A stretch of DNA of 25,865 bases from contig DAORDK010000045.1 of NCBI GenBank assembly GCA_035345935.1, positions 1-25,865 of the forward strand, read 5' to 3'. The DNA comes from SSSZ01 sp035345935. GTDB lineage: Bacteria; Pseudomonadota; Gammaproteobacteria; Burkholderiales; Rhodocyclaceae. Of this stretch, positions 15,919-23,854 are shown one piece after another. The translations under genes were made by a program, and so were the position numbers. Within the stretch, counting starts at the first letter, position 1, and the number at the start of each line of letters is the position of its first letter. A model generated the notes under the pieces. The model worked only from the letters and a program-made list of their open reading frames with translations. It did no database searches and was not told the origin of the DNA.

Positions 15919-16690
15919 CCTCGGCACCCGCCAGAAAGTCGGCGATTCGGCGGTAGTCCGCCACTGCGAGGTCTTCTGCCCGGGCGGTCGGTTCTACGCC
16001 CAGGGCGGCAAAGTCCTCGTGGTGGAGAAGGCTCTTGAGAGTGTTGCGCAACATCTTGCGTCGTTGGGAGAACGCCGTGGCAACCACCCTCTCGAGCAGC
16101 GCCGGATCTCGCACGACACAGTCGGCAAGCGGTCGCGGGACCAGCCTGACGACGGCCGAATCCACTTTGGGTGCCGGATCGAATGATTCCGGCGGGACGT
16201 CGAGCAGCCATTCCAGGTGGAATCGGTACTGGAGCATGACGGACAGGCGTCCGAATTCCGAGTCCCCCGGCGCGGCGACCATGCGCTCGACGACTTCCTT
16301 CTGCAGCATGAAATGCATGTCCCGCACCCGCTCGGCGTAGTCCGCCAGATGAAAAAGCAGGGGCGTCGAGATGTTGTAGGGCAGATTGCCGACGAGACGC
16401 AGATCGCCCCCCAGGCAGGCGAAGTCGAAGTTCAAGGCATCGCCTTCATGAACGACGAGTTCTCCTGCGGAATAGCGCGTCTTTAGACGAGCGACCAGGT
16501 CACGGTCGATTTCAACCACGTGTAAAGGCCGAACTCGACTCAGGAGCGGGGCGGTGAGCGCCCCCAGACCCGGACCGATCTCGACCACGGTTTCCCCCGG
16601 ACGGGGATCGATGGCCGTGACGATGGCGGCGACTATGCCCTGGTCCACCAGGAAATTCTGCCCAAAACGGCGGCGCGCAACGTGTTTCAC
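15902..16690 (-). CDS. rsmA: 16S rRNA dimethyladenosine transferase RsmA (KsgA)
   Basis: RsmA/KsgA, 262 residues, uses S-adenosylmethionine to dimethylate two adjacent adenosines near the 3' end of 16S rRNA during small-subunit maturation. It begins MKHVARRRFGQNFL, the family signature. The SAM-binding motif is EIGPGLGALT (38-47), the acidic ribose-binding residue is in VVEIDRDL, and the target-adenine motif NLPYN is at 102-106; LQKEVVERM and FDPAPKVDSAV follow. The start could be the GTG at 16690 or a TTG at 16693; GTG is preferred because GGAG lies six bases before it. Last member of the lptD-surA-pdxA run, separated from pdxA by 177 bp that may hold a small ORF. Convergent 17-nt overlap with the DUF2892 gene. 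Confidence 0.96.
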   Translation of the reverse strand: MKHVARRRFGQNFLVDQGIVAAIVTAIDPRPGETVVEIGPGLGALTAPLLSRVRPLHVVEIDRDLVARLKTRYSAGELVVHEGDALNFDFACLGGDLRLVGNLPYNISTPLLFHLADYAERVRDMHFMLQKEVVERMVAAPGDSEFGRLSVMLQYRFHLEWLLDVPPESFDPAPKVDSAVVRLVPRPLADCVVRDPALLERVVATAFSQRRKMLRNTLKSLLHHEDFAALGVEPTARAEDLAVADYRRIADFLAGAEARRPS

Positions 16691-16703
16691 CAAGGGCTCC
16701 GCT

Positions 16704-16871
16704 TCATTGCAGGCGCAGTTGCCCTAGGCAGGTGAAATCGCCGCTCCGGAGGAGGCGAAGGACTGGACTCATACGGGGCCGCCGTTCGTCGTCGCAGATC
16801 GCTAGCCATTGGGCGTTGCGCCGGAAGTCCGACGCCCGCAGCGACCCACTCACCGGTTTCCGCCGCTTCAC
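16704..16871 (-). CDS. Possible small ORF coupled to pdxA (55 aa)
   Basis: A 55-codon frame fills most of the space between pdxA and rsmA. Its GTG (16871-16869) overlaps the pdxA stop as GTGA, the same 4-nt coupling used between surA and pdxA upstream, and its TGA ends 13 nt before the rsmA start. It would begin MKRRKPVSGSLRASDF, contain QWLAICDDERRPR, and end GDFTCLGQLRLQ: basic, two cysteines (C26, C48), no membrane segment or recognised domain. Third-position GC is about 70 percent, lower than in flanking genes, so chance cannot be excluded. The alternative frame across this gap (16687-17136) is entirely unlike known proteins. Not recognised; needs conservation evidence. Confidence 0.3.
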   Translation of the reverse strand: MKRRKPVSGSLRASDFRRNAQWLAICDDERRPRMSPVLRLLRSGDFTCLGQLRLQ

Positions 16872-17857
16872 CGCCGCGCCGCCATGCGGGCGGCTTCCGC
16901 CACCGCCTCGAAAAGGCTGCCCGGATCGGCGCGGCCGGTGCCCGCCAACTCGAGAGCAGTCCCGTGGTCCACCGAAGTCCGGATGATCGGTAGCCCAAGG
17001 GTGACGTTGATGCCGTGACCGAAGGTGGCGTACTTGAGCGCGGCCAAACCTTGATCGTGAAACATCGCCAGCACCGCGTCGCCGCGCGACAGCACCGGTG
17101 GGGTGAAGAGGGTATCGGCGGGCAAGGGCCCGACAAGCTTCACTCCTGTGTTGCGCAGCGTTTCGAGCGTCGGTGTGATGACATCGATTTCCTCCCGGCC
17201 GAGATAGCCCCCCTCTCCGGCATGGGGATTGAGGCCGGTCACCAGGATGACCGGGTCGTCGATCCCATATTTCGACTTCAGGTCGGCATTGAGGATTTCT
17301 ATCGTCCGTGTGAGGAGCCCCGGGGTGATGGCGTCCGGAACCGCCCGCAGCGGCAGATGCGTCGTGACCAAAGCGACGCGGAGTGGCCCGCGTTCCGTTT
17401 CGCCCGCAAGCATCATCACCACCAAGGGAGTGTCCGTCTTTTGCGCCAGATATTCGGTATGGCCGGTAAATGGGATTCCCGCGTCGTTGATGACGCCCTT
17501 ATGCACCGGAGCCGTCGCCATGGCGGCAAACTCCCCGCTCACACATCCCGCCAGTGCCCGGTCGAGCAACGCCAGGACGTAGGGGCCGTTGGCCGCATCG
17601 AGGTGCCCGGGCAGCGCGGGCGACAAGAGCGGCTGATGCAGGACTTCGAGGCTACCCGGCACGGGAGGGAGCGCCGGGTCGTAGTCTCTTAACCGAACCG
17701 TCAGGCCCAGCGCCGCCGCCCGGTCGGAAAGCAGGCCGCGATCGGCGAGGACCACAAGGCGGGCCGCATGGGTACACTCGACGAGCCGAAGGCAGAGTTC
17801 CGGCCCGATCCCGGCAGGCTCGCCGCTGGTGACCGCGACGACCGGCAGAGAACTCAC
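16868..17857 (-). CDS. pdxA: 4-hydroxythreonine-4-phosphate dehydrogenase
   Basis: PdxA, 329 residues, NAD-dependent oxidation of 4-phosphohydroxy-L-threonine in the DXP-dependent pyridoxal-phosphate pathway. Conserved landmarks: SGEPAGIGPE (11-20), ATAPVHK (114-120), GHTEYLA (H133), the metal-ligand histidines H167, H212 (GLNPHAGEGG) and H267 (FHDQGL), matching E. coli H166/H211/H266 in spacing. The frame is open to 17911, but the GTG at 17857 is the better start: GGAGG lies four bases before it, it gives the family N-terminus (SSLPVVAVTSGEP), and it overlaps the surA stop as GTGA. Part of the lptD-surA-pdxA-rsmA operon, an arrangement conserved widely in proteobacteria. Confidence 0.95.
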   Translation of the reverse strand: MSSLPVVAVTSGEPAGIGPELCLRLVECTHAARLVVLADRGLLSDRAAALGLTVRLRDYDPALPPVPGSLEVLHQPLLSPALPGHLDAANGPYVLALLDRALAGCVSGEFAAMATAPVHKGVINDAGIPFTGHTEYLAQKTDTPLVVMMLAGETERGPLRVALVTTHLPLRAVPDAITPGLLTRTIEILNADLKSKYGIDDPVILVTGLNPHAGEGGYLGREEIDVITPTLETLRNTGVKLVGPLPADTLFTPPVLSRGDAVLAMFHDQGLAALKYATFGHGINVTLGLPIIRTSVDHGTALELAGTGRADPGSLFEAVAEAARMAARR

Positions 17858-19155
17858 TTTTCCTCCAGTCGGTTCTCGACGTAAGTCCGGTCGCGCAATT
17901 GCCGCAGCCAATCCTGGTAGGCATCGTCCAGCTTGCGCTCGCGCAGGGCTTGGCGGGCGTCGAGGCGCTTGCGCTCTTCCGACATGTCGCGCTGCCGGCG
18001 CTCGAGCACCTGGATCAGATGCATGCCGAAGGGCGATTGGACGACGGGACTCAACTCGTTTTCCTTCAGTTCATTCATCGCCTTTTCGAACTCGGGTACG
18101 GTGTCGCCGGGGTTGAGCCAACCCAGATCGCCGCCCTTCGCGGCGGAACCATCCTGGGAATAGAGCCGCGCCAGCTCCTGGAAATCACCGCCGTTAATCA
18201 GGCGTTCCCGCAGGTTTTCCAGCTTGCGCCGCGCCTCGGCTTCGGAAACCACTTCGTTGGTGCGGAGCAGGATATGACGTACCCTAGTCTGCGTGACCGG
18301 CGGCTGGGACGCTCCGCCGCGCCGACCGACCAGCTTGATGATGTGGAAACCGGCAGGCGAACGCAGCAATTCGCTGACGTCCCCCGGCTGGAGCTTTGCC
18401 GCCGCATCGGCGTAGAGGGAAGGCAAGCGATCGACCGGCCTGACCCCCAGGTCGCCCCCGGACAATCCATCCGGCGCATCGGAAAAAGCCACCGCCAACT
18501 GGGCGAAATTCTCCCCCGCCCGCGCCCGTGCAAGCACTTGTTCAGCCCTGGCACGGAGTTTCTGCAATTGCTCGGGACTGGCCGATTCCGGAGCACGCAT
18601 CAGAATGTGCGCCAACTGGATTTGCGAGGCAGCCCCCTCCACTTGCTGGTTGGCGAGAAAATTATCGATTTCGGAATCGGAGATGACCAGCTTGCTATCG
18701 ACTTCGCGCTCGCGGAGCCGGGTGACCGTGATCTCGTCGCGGATTTCCTCGCGAAAGCGCGCGTAGGCGATGCCATCCTTCTCCACCGCCTGCCTGAACT
18801 GGGCGAGGTTCATCTGATTGCTGGCGGCAATCCGATTCATGGCCATATCGAGCTGGCCGTCATCGACGCGAATACCGTTTTCCTTCGCGACCTGAAGCTG
18901 GACCCGGTCGATGATGAGGCGTTCGAGCATCTGCTTCTCAAGGACATCGTCCGGAGGCAGCGGAGTCCCCTGCTTCTTCAACTGCGCAAGGACCGCGGCG
19001 AGCCGACCCCGCAATTCGTTCATGGTGATGACTTCGTCACCGACCACCGCGACGATGCGATCCACCTCCAAAGGTTCGACCGCAGCCGCGGACGTTAGGC
19101 CCAGAACGGCGAAGGCCAGGAGGGTGAGAAGTTCACGCAAGAGTCGGATGGACAT
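17854..19155 (-). CDS. surA: Periplasmic chaperone / peptidyl-prolyl isomerase SurA
   Basis: SurA, 433 residues, periplasmic chaperone that escorts outer-membrane proteins, LptD among them, to the BAM complex. A signal peptide spans about 1-25 (LTLLAFAVLGLTSAAA). The N-domain (about 27-165) includes VDRIVAVVGDEVIT and VLEKQMLERLIIDRVQLQ. Two parvulin domains follow: about 176-278 (LAHILMRAPESAS ... GGDLGVRPVDRLP) and about 290-388 (RHILLRTNEV ... GGDLGWLNPGDTVPEFE). A C-terminal helix completes the chaperone core. The frame is open to 19776 but the upstream part overlaps lptD; ATG 19155 lies 4 nt after the lptD stop with TTGAAG before it. The stop overlaps pdxA (GTGA). Length and both parvulin domains match the family. 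Confidence 0.96.
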   Translation of the reverse strand: MSIRLLRELLTLLAFAVLGLTSAAAVEPLEVDRIVAVVGDEVITMNELRGRLAAVLAQLKKQGTPLPPDDVLEKQMLERLIIDRVQLQVAKENGIRVDDGQLDMAMNRIAASNQMNLAQFRQAVEKDGIAYARFREEIRDEITVTRLREREVDSKLVISDSEIDNFLANQQVEGAASQIQLAHILMRAPESASPEQLQKLRARAEQVLARARAGENFAQLAVAFSDAPDGLSGGDLGVRPVDRLPSLYADAAAKLQPGDVSELLRSPAGFHIIKLVGRRGGASQPPVTQTRVRHILLRTNEVVSEAEARRKLENLRERLINGGDFQELARLYSQDGSAAKGGDLGWLNPGDTVPEFEKAMNELKENELSPVVQSPFGMHLIQVLERRQRDMSEERKRLDARQALRERKLDDAYQDWLRQLRDRTYVENRLEEK

Positions 19156-19159
19156 GGCT

Positions 19160-21718
19160 TCAATCGGTAAGGAAATGGCTTGAGGTGGGCAGTTCGTTCG
19201 ACTTGCTGTAGCCGGGAACGGTCCGGCGCAGAAGGCCGATGGGATTGGAGCCCACGCTCGCGAAATCGTTGAGTTCGAGCTGGAAGAAGACCGTCGTGTT
19301 GGGCGAACCCGCAACCGCTTCCAACCGTTGCACGACAAACCGGGCAGCCCAGCAACCGGCGTTGTATTCCACACCTGCGATGGTTTCCAGCGCCTGCTTG
19401 TCGCGCAGCGAGTAGTTGTAGCGGCCAACCGCATACCAACGGGCATCGAGAGGCCATTGCCCCGCGATGTCGATCTGCTTGATCTGGCTGACGCCGAGCG
19501 CATCCCGGGTGGTTCTGTATCCGGCGCTGAGGACCTTCGCCACTTCGGGTTGATAGCGCCCACCCAGCGAAAAGCGTTGATTCTGATTGCGGTGGTAATC
19601 GTATTCCCACGCCGCATCGACATAAGTACTGGGAGCCACGAGGCCGTTGAAGGCCGCGAGAAAGTTGGAAAAGCTCCGCTGGCGTTCGGTCTCGCCCGGA
19701 ATGGTGATGCGCTGAGCGTCGAAATAGTAGCGCTGACCCACCATCGCCTTGAACCGCTCAGCCCCGGTGGTGGCATCGAGATAGCGGGTGGTGAGCGCCG
19801 TGGTCAACTGATTCGCATCGTTGATTCGATCAAAACCCGTATAGCGGTTTTCCGTGAAAATCTGGGCAAAATTGAAGTCGGCGATGGCCGAATCGAAGAC
19901 CGGAATCCGATCCTGGTTCCGGTAGGGGATATAGACGTAGTACAGCCGCGGCTCCAGGGTCTGGATATGGTCCCGGCCCAACCAGGACGTCTGCCGTTCG
20001 AACACCAGCGAACCGTCGAGGGTGAAGGTCGGCAGGACCCGTCCCTGGGACGCCGGCACGCCGGCAGCCTGATTTTCCAGTGCGTAATGGGTCGCATGGA
20101 GCCCGAACTTGGGAATGATCAGGTAAGCCGGATCGACGATGGGAATCGAAATCTGGGGATAGGCCACCAGCCGGTTGCCATCGACCTTCGAGGGGTGGGT
20201 GAAGCGGGCAAATTGGCTGAATACGCTGATGTCCATGTTGCGAACGTCGGCGAGGCGCCCGCTGAATCCAATTTGCGGCTCAAGGAAGTATGGCCGGGCG
20301 ACAATCCTGCTCGGATCCGGATTCAATGTCTGATAACTCAGAACCTGAATGCTGCCCGTCCACCACGATCCGGGCGCGTAGGTCAGGCCCACCTGCCGCG
20401 GCAGTTGCTGCTGAGAGGTGTGCAGGAGATGGGACGATAGATCCTGCCAGTAGGAATCGTCCGATACGCCGTTCAGGTTGAGATTGAGATGAAACCCCTG
20501 CCCGAGATTTTGCGTGTGGACAATCTTGTAGGCATGCCGCTCCCGGCTATCCATCTGATCGTCCGGCAGTACTTCGAGCTTCGCATCGCTTTGGCTGTAG
20601 TGATCGAGATAGCGCGCTTCCACGCCGAGTTGGGATCCCCGTTTGCTCATATGGCGGGGATAGAGCGTGACATCGTAATTGGGAGCGAGATTGACGTAGT
20701 AAGGCAAGGTGACGTCGATGCCGTTCTTGGACGACGCAGCGAAACTACCCGTCAGGAACCCCGATTTGCGCTGGTTATTGAGAGAAAAGGATCCGCTGGG
20801 CAGGTAGAAGATCGGCGTATCCTTGAAGACCACTGTGGCATCGCTGGCCTGGCCCTCGTCCTTGTCGTAATCGAGGCGGAATTCACGGCCCTTGAGATAC
20901 CAGTCGGTTTCGCCCGGCTTGCAGGTGGAAAAGGTGGCGTCGCTCAGGCGGACCTGGTTCTCGCCCTCGAAATCGATCTTCTCCGCCCTTCCATGAGCAT
21001 CGGACGTTCGTCGAGGCGGCAGCGCCTCCTGGAGTCCGTAGGTCGACGCGACGTTGATCATCAGCGGCGCGCCGCTGGTGGTGGTATTGCTGATCGTGGT
21101 GCGGACCGGCTTGATCTTGCGATTCTGTTCGATATCCACTTCACGACGGAAGTGGTACTCCGCTTGGTCGAAGAACCCGATCTGCTCGGAAAGTTTCATC
21201 CGCATGTGCGGTCCGCTGATCTGGTCCTCGCCCTGGCGATAAAGGACGTTTCCCTCCGCCTCGACCTCGTCGCGCAATGACGAGTAGTTCAGTTTATCGG
21301 CCAGCACCAAGGTGTCGACTTTGCGGAGTTCGACGTTCCCTTCCGCTTCGGTGAAATCGTCGGTGCGCCCCTCGATCCGGTCGGCCGTAATGAAGGTTGG
21401 ACGATCCTCGCTGACCTGTTTTTTCTCCCCCTCATCCAATTTGAGGCCAGGAACCGGGATGGGAGCATAGCCCTTGCTCTTGGGATCCGGCGGCGCCTTC
21501 TTGGCGGCGAGAATGAAGAATTTCTTCTCCAACCGGAGATTGACCTCGCCAGCCTGCTCGCCGGGAAAGTCGACCACCATCCTGGGCGCCATCGGTTCCG
21601 GATCGCCGCTTCTCGCGGCCGCTGCCCGGGCGGTCTCGACCGCGCCATGGCTGATCTGGGTGCCGGCAAACAGGCAACCCACGAAGACGGCAAGCGGACG
21701 ACGGGCGAATCCTGGCAT
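19160..21718 (-). CDS. lptD: LPS-assembly outer-membrane protein LptD
   Basis: LptD, 852 residues, the outer-membrane beta-barrel that, with lipoprotein LptE, inserts lipopolysaccharide into the outer leaflet. A signal peptide is seen at about 1-27 (RRPLAVFVGCLFAGTQISHG). The N-terminal OstA/jelly-roll domain includes FITADRIEG, TEAEGNVELRK and SGPHMRMKL, about 120-220. The barrel domain follows with the family blocks IFYLPSGSFSLNNQRKSGFL, YYVNLAPNYDVTLYPRHMSK and a C-terminal strand LELNDFASVGSNP. The mature part has only two cysteines, C266 and C789, so one inter-domain disulfide is possible where E. coli has two. ATG 21718 gives a proper signal peptide; further-upstream frame (to 21844) runs into amgK. 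Ribosome-binding site is weak. First gene of the surA-pdxA-rsmA operon. Confidence 0.95.
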   Translation of the reverse strand: MPGFARRPLAVFVGCLFAGTQISHGAVETARAAAARSGDPEPMAPRMVVDFPGEQAGEVNLRLEKKFFILAAKKAPPDPKSKGYAPIPVPGLKLDEGEKKQVSEDRPTFITADRIEGRTDDFTEAEGNVELRKVDTLVLADKLNYSSLRDEVEAEGNVLYRQGEDQISGPHMRMKLSEQIGFFDQAEYHFRREVDIEQNRKIKPVRTTISNTTTSGAPLMINVASTYGLQEALPPRRTSDAHGRAEKIDFEGENQVRLSDATFSTCKPGETDWYLKGREFRLDYDKDEGQASDATVVFKDTPIFYLPSGSFSLNNQRKSGFLTGSFAASSKNGIDVTLPYYVNLAPNYDVTLYPRHMSKRGSQLGVEARYLDHYSQSDAKLEVLPDDQMDSRERHAYKIVHTQNLGQGFHLNLNLNGVSDDSYWQDLSSHLLHTSQQQLPRQVGLTYAPGSWWTGSIQVLSYQTLNPDPSRIVARPYFLEPQIGFSGRLADVRNMDISVFSQFARFTHPSKVDGNRLVAYPQISIPIVDPAYLIIPKFGLHATHYALENQAAGVPASQGRVLPTFTLDGSLVFERQTSWLGRDHIQTLEPRLYYVYIPYRNQDRIPVFDSAIADFNFAQIFTENRYTGFDRINDANQLTTALTTRYLDATTGAERFKAMVGQRYYFDAQRITIPGETERQRSFSNFLAAFNGLVAPSTYVDAAWEYDYHRNQNQRFSLGGRYQPEVAKVLSAGYRTTRDALGVSQIKQIDIAGQWPLDARWYAVGRYNYSLRDKQALETIAGVEYNAGCWAARFVVQRLEAVAGSPNTTVFFQLELNDFASVGSNPIGLLRRTVPGYSKSNELPTSSHFLTD

Positions 21719-21768
21719 GGATGGGGGAGAAAACCGGCTCGAGCGCCAGGAGCCCCCGGCGCGAATGC

Positions 21769-21786
21769 TAAAATCCGGGCATTTTA
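21769..21786. promoter_or_regulatory. Back-to-back TAAAAT boxes in the lptD/amgK divergent promoter
   Basis: TAAAAT (21769-21774) and ATTTTA (21781-21786) are inverted copies six bases apart. On the plus strand the first lies 33 bp before amgK; on the minus strand the second lies 62 bp before lptD. Each resembles a -10 box (TATAAT) for its own gene, so the two promoters would face away across an 89-bp gap. Clear -35 boxes are not visible. The palindrome might alternatively be an operator. Confidence 0.4.
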
Positions 21787-21807
21787 CATCGAACCCAACC
21801 CCGCCAG

Positions 21808-22821
21808 ATGTCCCGCGACCAACTTGTTCATGACTGGGTGGCAACCCATTTTCCCGGCCAATCGGTGATCATCACCCCGGCTTCCGCCGACGCCAGTTTC
21901 CGACGCTATTTCCGTCTCGCATTCCCCGACGGAGCGACCCGCATCCTCATGGACGCGCCGCCCGACAAGGAGGACTGCCGCCCCTTCGTCAAGGTCGCTG
22001 CTCTACTTGCCGATGCCGGCCTGGCGGCTCCCCGCATCCTCGAACAGGATTTCGACCAGGGTTTCCTTGTCCTGACCGACCTGGGCCGGATCGGCTACCT
22101 TGAAGCCCTGCAAGCCGACCCAACCCTCGCCGACGCCCTCATGCGTCCCGTCCTCGACATCCTCGTGCAGTGGCAGTCCGCCTCGCGGCCCGGGATTCTT
22201 CCCCCCTACGATCAGGCGCTGCTGCGTCGGGAACTGGATCTGTTCCCCGAGTGGTTTGTCGGTCGTCACCTGGGTCACGCGCTGAGCGACGACGAGAAGG
22301 CGGTGATCGAATTCGCCTTCCGTTTCCTCATCGATTCCGCCCTGGCCCAACCGAAAGTCTTCGTTCACCGGGATTTCATGCCCCGCAACCTGATGGTCGT
22401 CGAGAGCGCAGCATCCCTGGTTCCCGGCATCCTGGATTTCCAGGATGCGGTATACGGGCCGATCGCCTATGACGTCGTTTCCCTGTTCCGCGACGCCTTC
22501 ATTTCCTGGGAGGAAGAGCAGGAAATCGACTGGGTAGTCCGCTACTGGGAGAAAGCCCGCGCCGCCGGCCTGCCGGTGCGGGCCGACTTCGGGGATTTCT
22601 GGCGCGAGTACGAACTGATGGGTCTGCAGCGCCACCTGAAAGTTCTGGGTATTTTCTGCCGCCTCAAATACCGGGATGGCAAGGACCGCTACATTGCCGA
22701 CCTGCCCCGCTTTCTCGGTTACGCACGCAAGGTCGCCGGCCGCTACGGCGCCTTGAAGCCCCTGCTGAGCCTTATCGATACCCTCGAAGGCAAGCAGGAA
22801 GCGGTCGGGTATACCTTTTAG
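21808..22821 (+). CDS. amgK: Anomeric N-acetylmuramate/N-acetylglucosamine kinase AmgK
   Basis: Aminoglycoside-phosphotransferase-fold sugar kinase, 337 residues. AmgK phosphorylates MurNAc (and GlcNAc) at C1 in the cell-wall recycling route that bypasses de novo UDP-MurNAc synthesis. Visible: N-lobe ASADASFRRYFRL (glycine-loop equivalent) and RILMDAPPDKEDCRPF; the Brenner catalytic motif VHRDFMPRNLM with H187, D189 and N194; and the metal-binding LDFQDA (D210). Start ATG 21808 is fixed by the divergent lptD promoter and the family start (MSRDQLVHDWV); it has little Shine-Dalgarno. The murU partner follows 112 bp downstream, and lptD, surA, pdxA and rsmA lie divergently upstream, an arrangement known for Pseudomonas amgK-murU. 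Assignment rests on fold plus context. Confidence 0.9.
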   Translation: MSRDQLVHDWVATHFPGQSVIITPASADASFRRYFRLAFPDGATRILMDAPPDKEDCRPFVKVAALLADAGLAAPRILEQDFDQGFLVLTDLGRIGYLEALQADPTLADALMRPVLDILVQWQSASRPGILPPYDQALLRRELDLFPEWFVGRHLGHALSDDEKAVIEFAFRFLIDSALAQPKVFVHRDFMPRNLMVVESAASLVPGILDFQDAVYGPIAYDVVSLFRDAFISWEEEQEIDWVVRYWEKARAAGLPVRADFGDFWREYELMGLQRHLKVLGIFCRLKYRDGKDRYIADLPRFLGYARKVAGRYGALKPLLSLIDTLEGKQEAVGYTF

Positions 22822-22829
22822 GAGTGGCG

Positions 22830-22937
22830 ATGACGGGCTCGAGGTGGGCCTTATCCGCCAGCGCGCCTATGGCCTCTTCAGTGTTCCCCGTAGTCAGGAT
22901 CCCAATTCCCGAATCCAGCTTCGGCGCTCCCCAATGA
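22830..22937 (+). CDS. Possible 35-aa leader ORF coupled to murU
   Basis: A 35-codon frame lies in the 112-bp amgK-murU gap: ATG at 22830 has an excellent ribosome-binding site (TAGGAGTGGCG, beginning in the amgK stop codon), and its TGA (22935-22937) overlaps the murU ATG as ATGA. murU itself has no Shine-Dalgarno (CGGCGCTCCCCA precedes it), so ribosomes arriving from this frame would explain its translation. The peptide begins MTGSRWALSASAPMASSV and has no recognised domain. Support is positional only. Confidence 0.35.
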   Translation: MTGSRWALSASAPMASSVFPVVRIPIPESSFGAPQ

Positions 22938-23605
22938 AAGCTTTCATCCTTGCCGCCGGACGCGGGGAGCGCATGCGCCCCCTCACCGATCACACGCCCA
23001 AGCCCTTGCTCCAAGCGGGGGGAAAGCCGCTCATCGTCTGGCACCTGGAACGGCTGGCCAGCGCCGGATTTCGCGACGTCGTGATCAATCACGCCCATCT
23101 CGGCCAGCAGATCGAAGCTGCCCTGGGCGACGGCAGGCCCTGGGGATTGAACATCCGCTACTCGCCGGAACCTCCCGGCGCCCTGGAGACCGCCGGCGGC
23201 ATCGCCAACGCCTTGCCGCTTCTCGGGGACGAGGCCTTCCTGGTCATCAATGGCGATATCTGGTGCGATTGGGATGTGCGCCGCGCCCATTGCCTGAGCG
23301 ATCGGCTCGCCCACCTGGTCCTCGTGGCCAACCCCGCCCATCATGCCGGCGGCGATTTTTCCCTGACCGGAGATCGGGTCCGCTTCGCCAGCGGTGGCGA
23401 AACCCTCACCTACGCGGGGATCGGCATCTTTTCCCCGGCCTTCTTTCAAGAAGTGCGGCCCGGATCGGTACTGAAGCTCCGCCCCCTCCTCGACACCGCC
23501 ATCGCCTCCGGAACCCTGACCGGCGAGCGCTACCGCGGTCGCTGGGTCGACGTGGGGACCCCCGAAAGGCTCGCCCAACTCGATGCGGAACTCGGGCATT
23601 GCTAA
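22934..23605 (+). CDS. murU: N-acetylmuramate-1-phosphate uridylyltransferase MurU
   Basis: MurU, 223 residues, makes UDP-MurNAc from MurNAc-1-phosphate and UTP, the step after AmgK. It has the sugar-nucleotidyltransferase signature LAAGRGERMRPLTDHTPKPLL (about 6-26, G-x-G-x-R and the KPLL substrate lysine), ALETAGGIANALP, and INGDIWCD carrying the metal-binding aspartate. A C-terminal RWVDVGTPERLAQLD completes the small Rossmann-like domain. ATG 22934 is chosen because it gives the family start MKAFILAAG; a longer frame from a GTG at 22844 would add an unrelated 30-residue tail. No Shine-Dalgarno is seen, so translation may depend on coupling to the upstream short ORF. A 249-bp gap follows. 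Confidence 0.92.
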   Translation: MKAFILAAGRGERMRPLTDHTPKPLLQAGGKPLIVWHLERLASAGFRDVVINHAHLGQQIEAALGDGRPWGLNIRYSPEPPGALETAGGIANALPLLGDEAFLVINGDIWCDWDVRRAHCLSDRLAHLVLVANPAHHAGGDFSLTGDRVRFASGGETLTYAGIGIFSPAFFQEVRPGSVLKLRPLLDTAIASGTLTGERYRGRWVDVGTPERLAQLDAELGHC

Positions 23606-23854
23606 CACTTGTCGGCGCGGCGAGAAACTGCCCTAGGGGGCGCCTTGCCACTCCCCGACGTTCCGTATCAGGTCAGCGCCAGAGATGACGCCTGCTCTTT
23701 CGGGCGAGCCGCTCAACTAGAACTCTTCTTACCCATCCTGCGGTCGCCCCGCAGAAAGATTCCTCGGCGGATAACCTGCTGGCCCCCCGGTTAGCCGACG
23801 AAACCAATTCAACCCGCTCGTCGTCCAAGAGCAAATAACCCAAGGAGATTCCTC
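23606..23854. other. murU-tpx intergenic region with two potential hairpins
   Basis: This 249-bp gap carries no supportable gene; a TTG-initiated frame at 23609-23794 lacks a ribosome-binding site. Two inverted repeats are visible. CTGCGG/CCGCAG lies at 23738-23743 and 23749-23754 (5-base loop, followed by AAAGATT). CGGATAACC/GGTTAGCCG lies at 23768-23776 and 23789-23797 (8 of 9 pairs, 12-base loop). Neither has a U-run. The region probably holds the murU transcript end and the tpx promoter/operator; no clear -35/-10 pair was found. Confidence 0.4.

Noticed and set aside
22844..22933. Longer murU starting at GTG 22844
   Set aside because: The added residues have no counterpart in the family, whose N-terminus is MKAxILAAG at 22934.
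23609..23794. 61-codon plus-strand frame in the murU-tpx gap
   Set aside because: It begins with TTG, has no ribosome-binding site and resembles no protein family.
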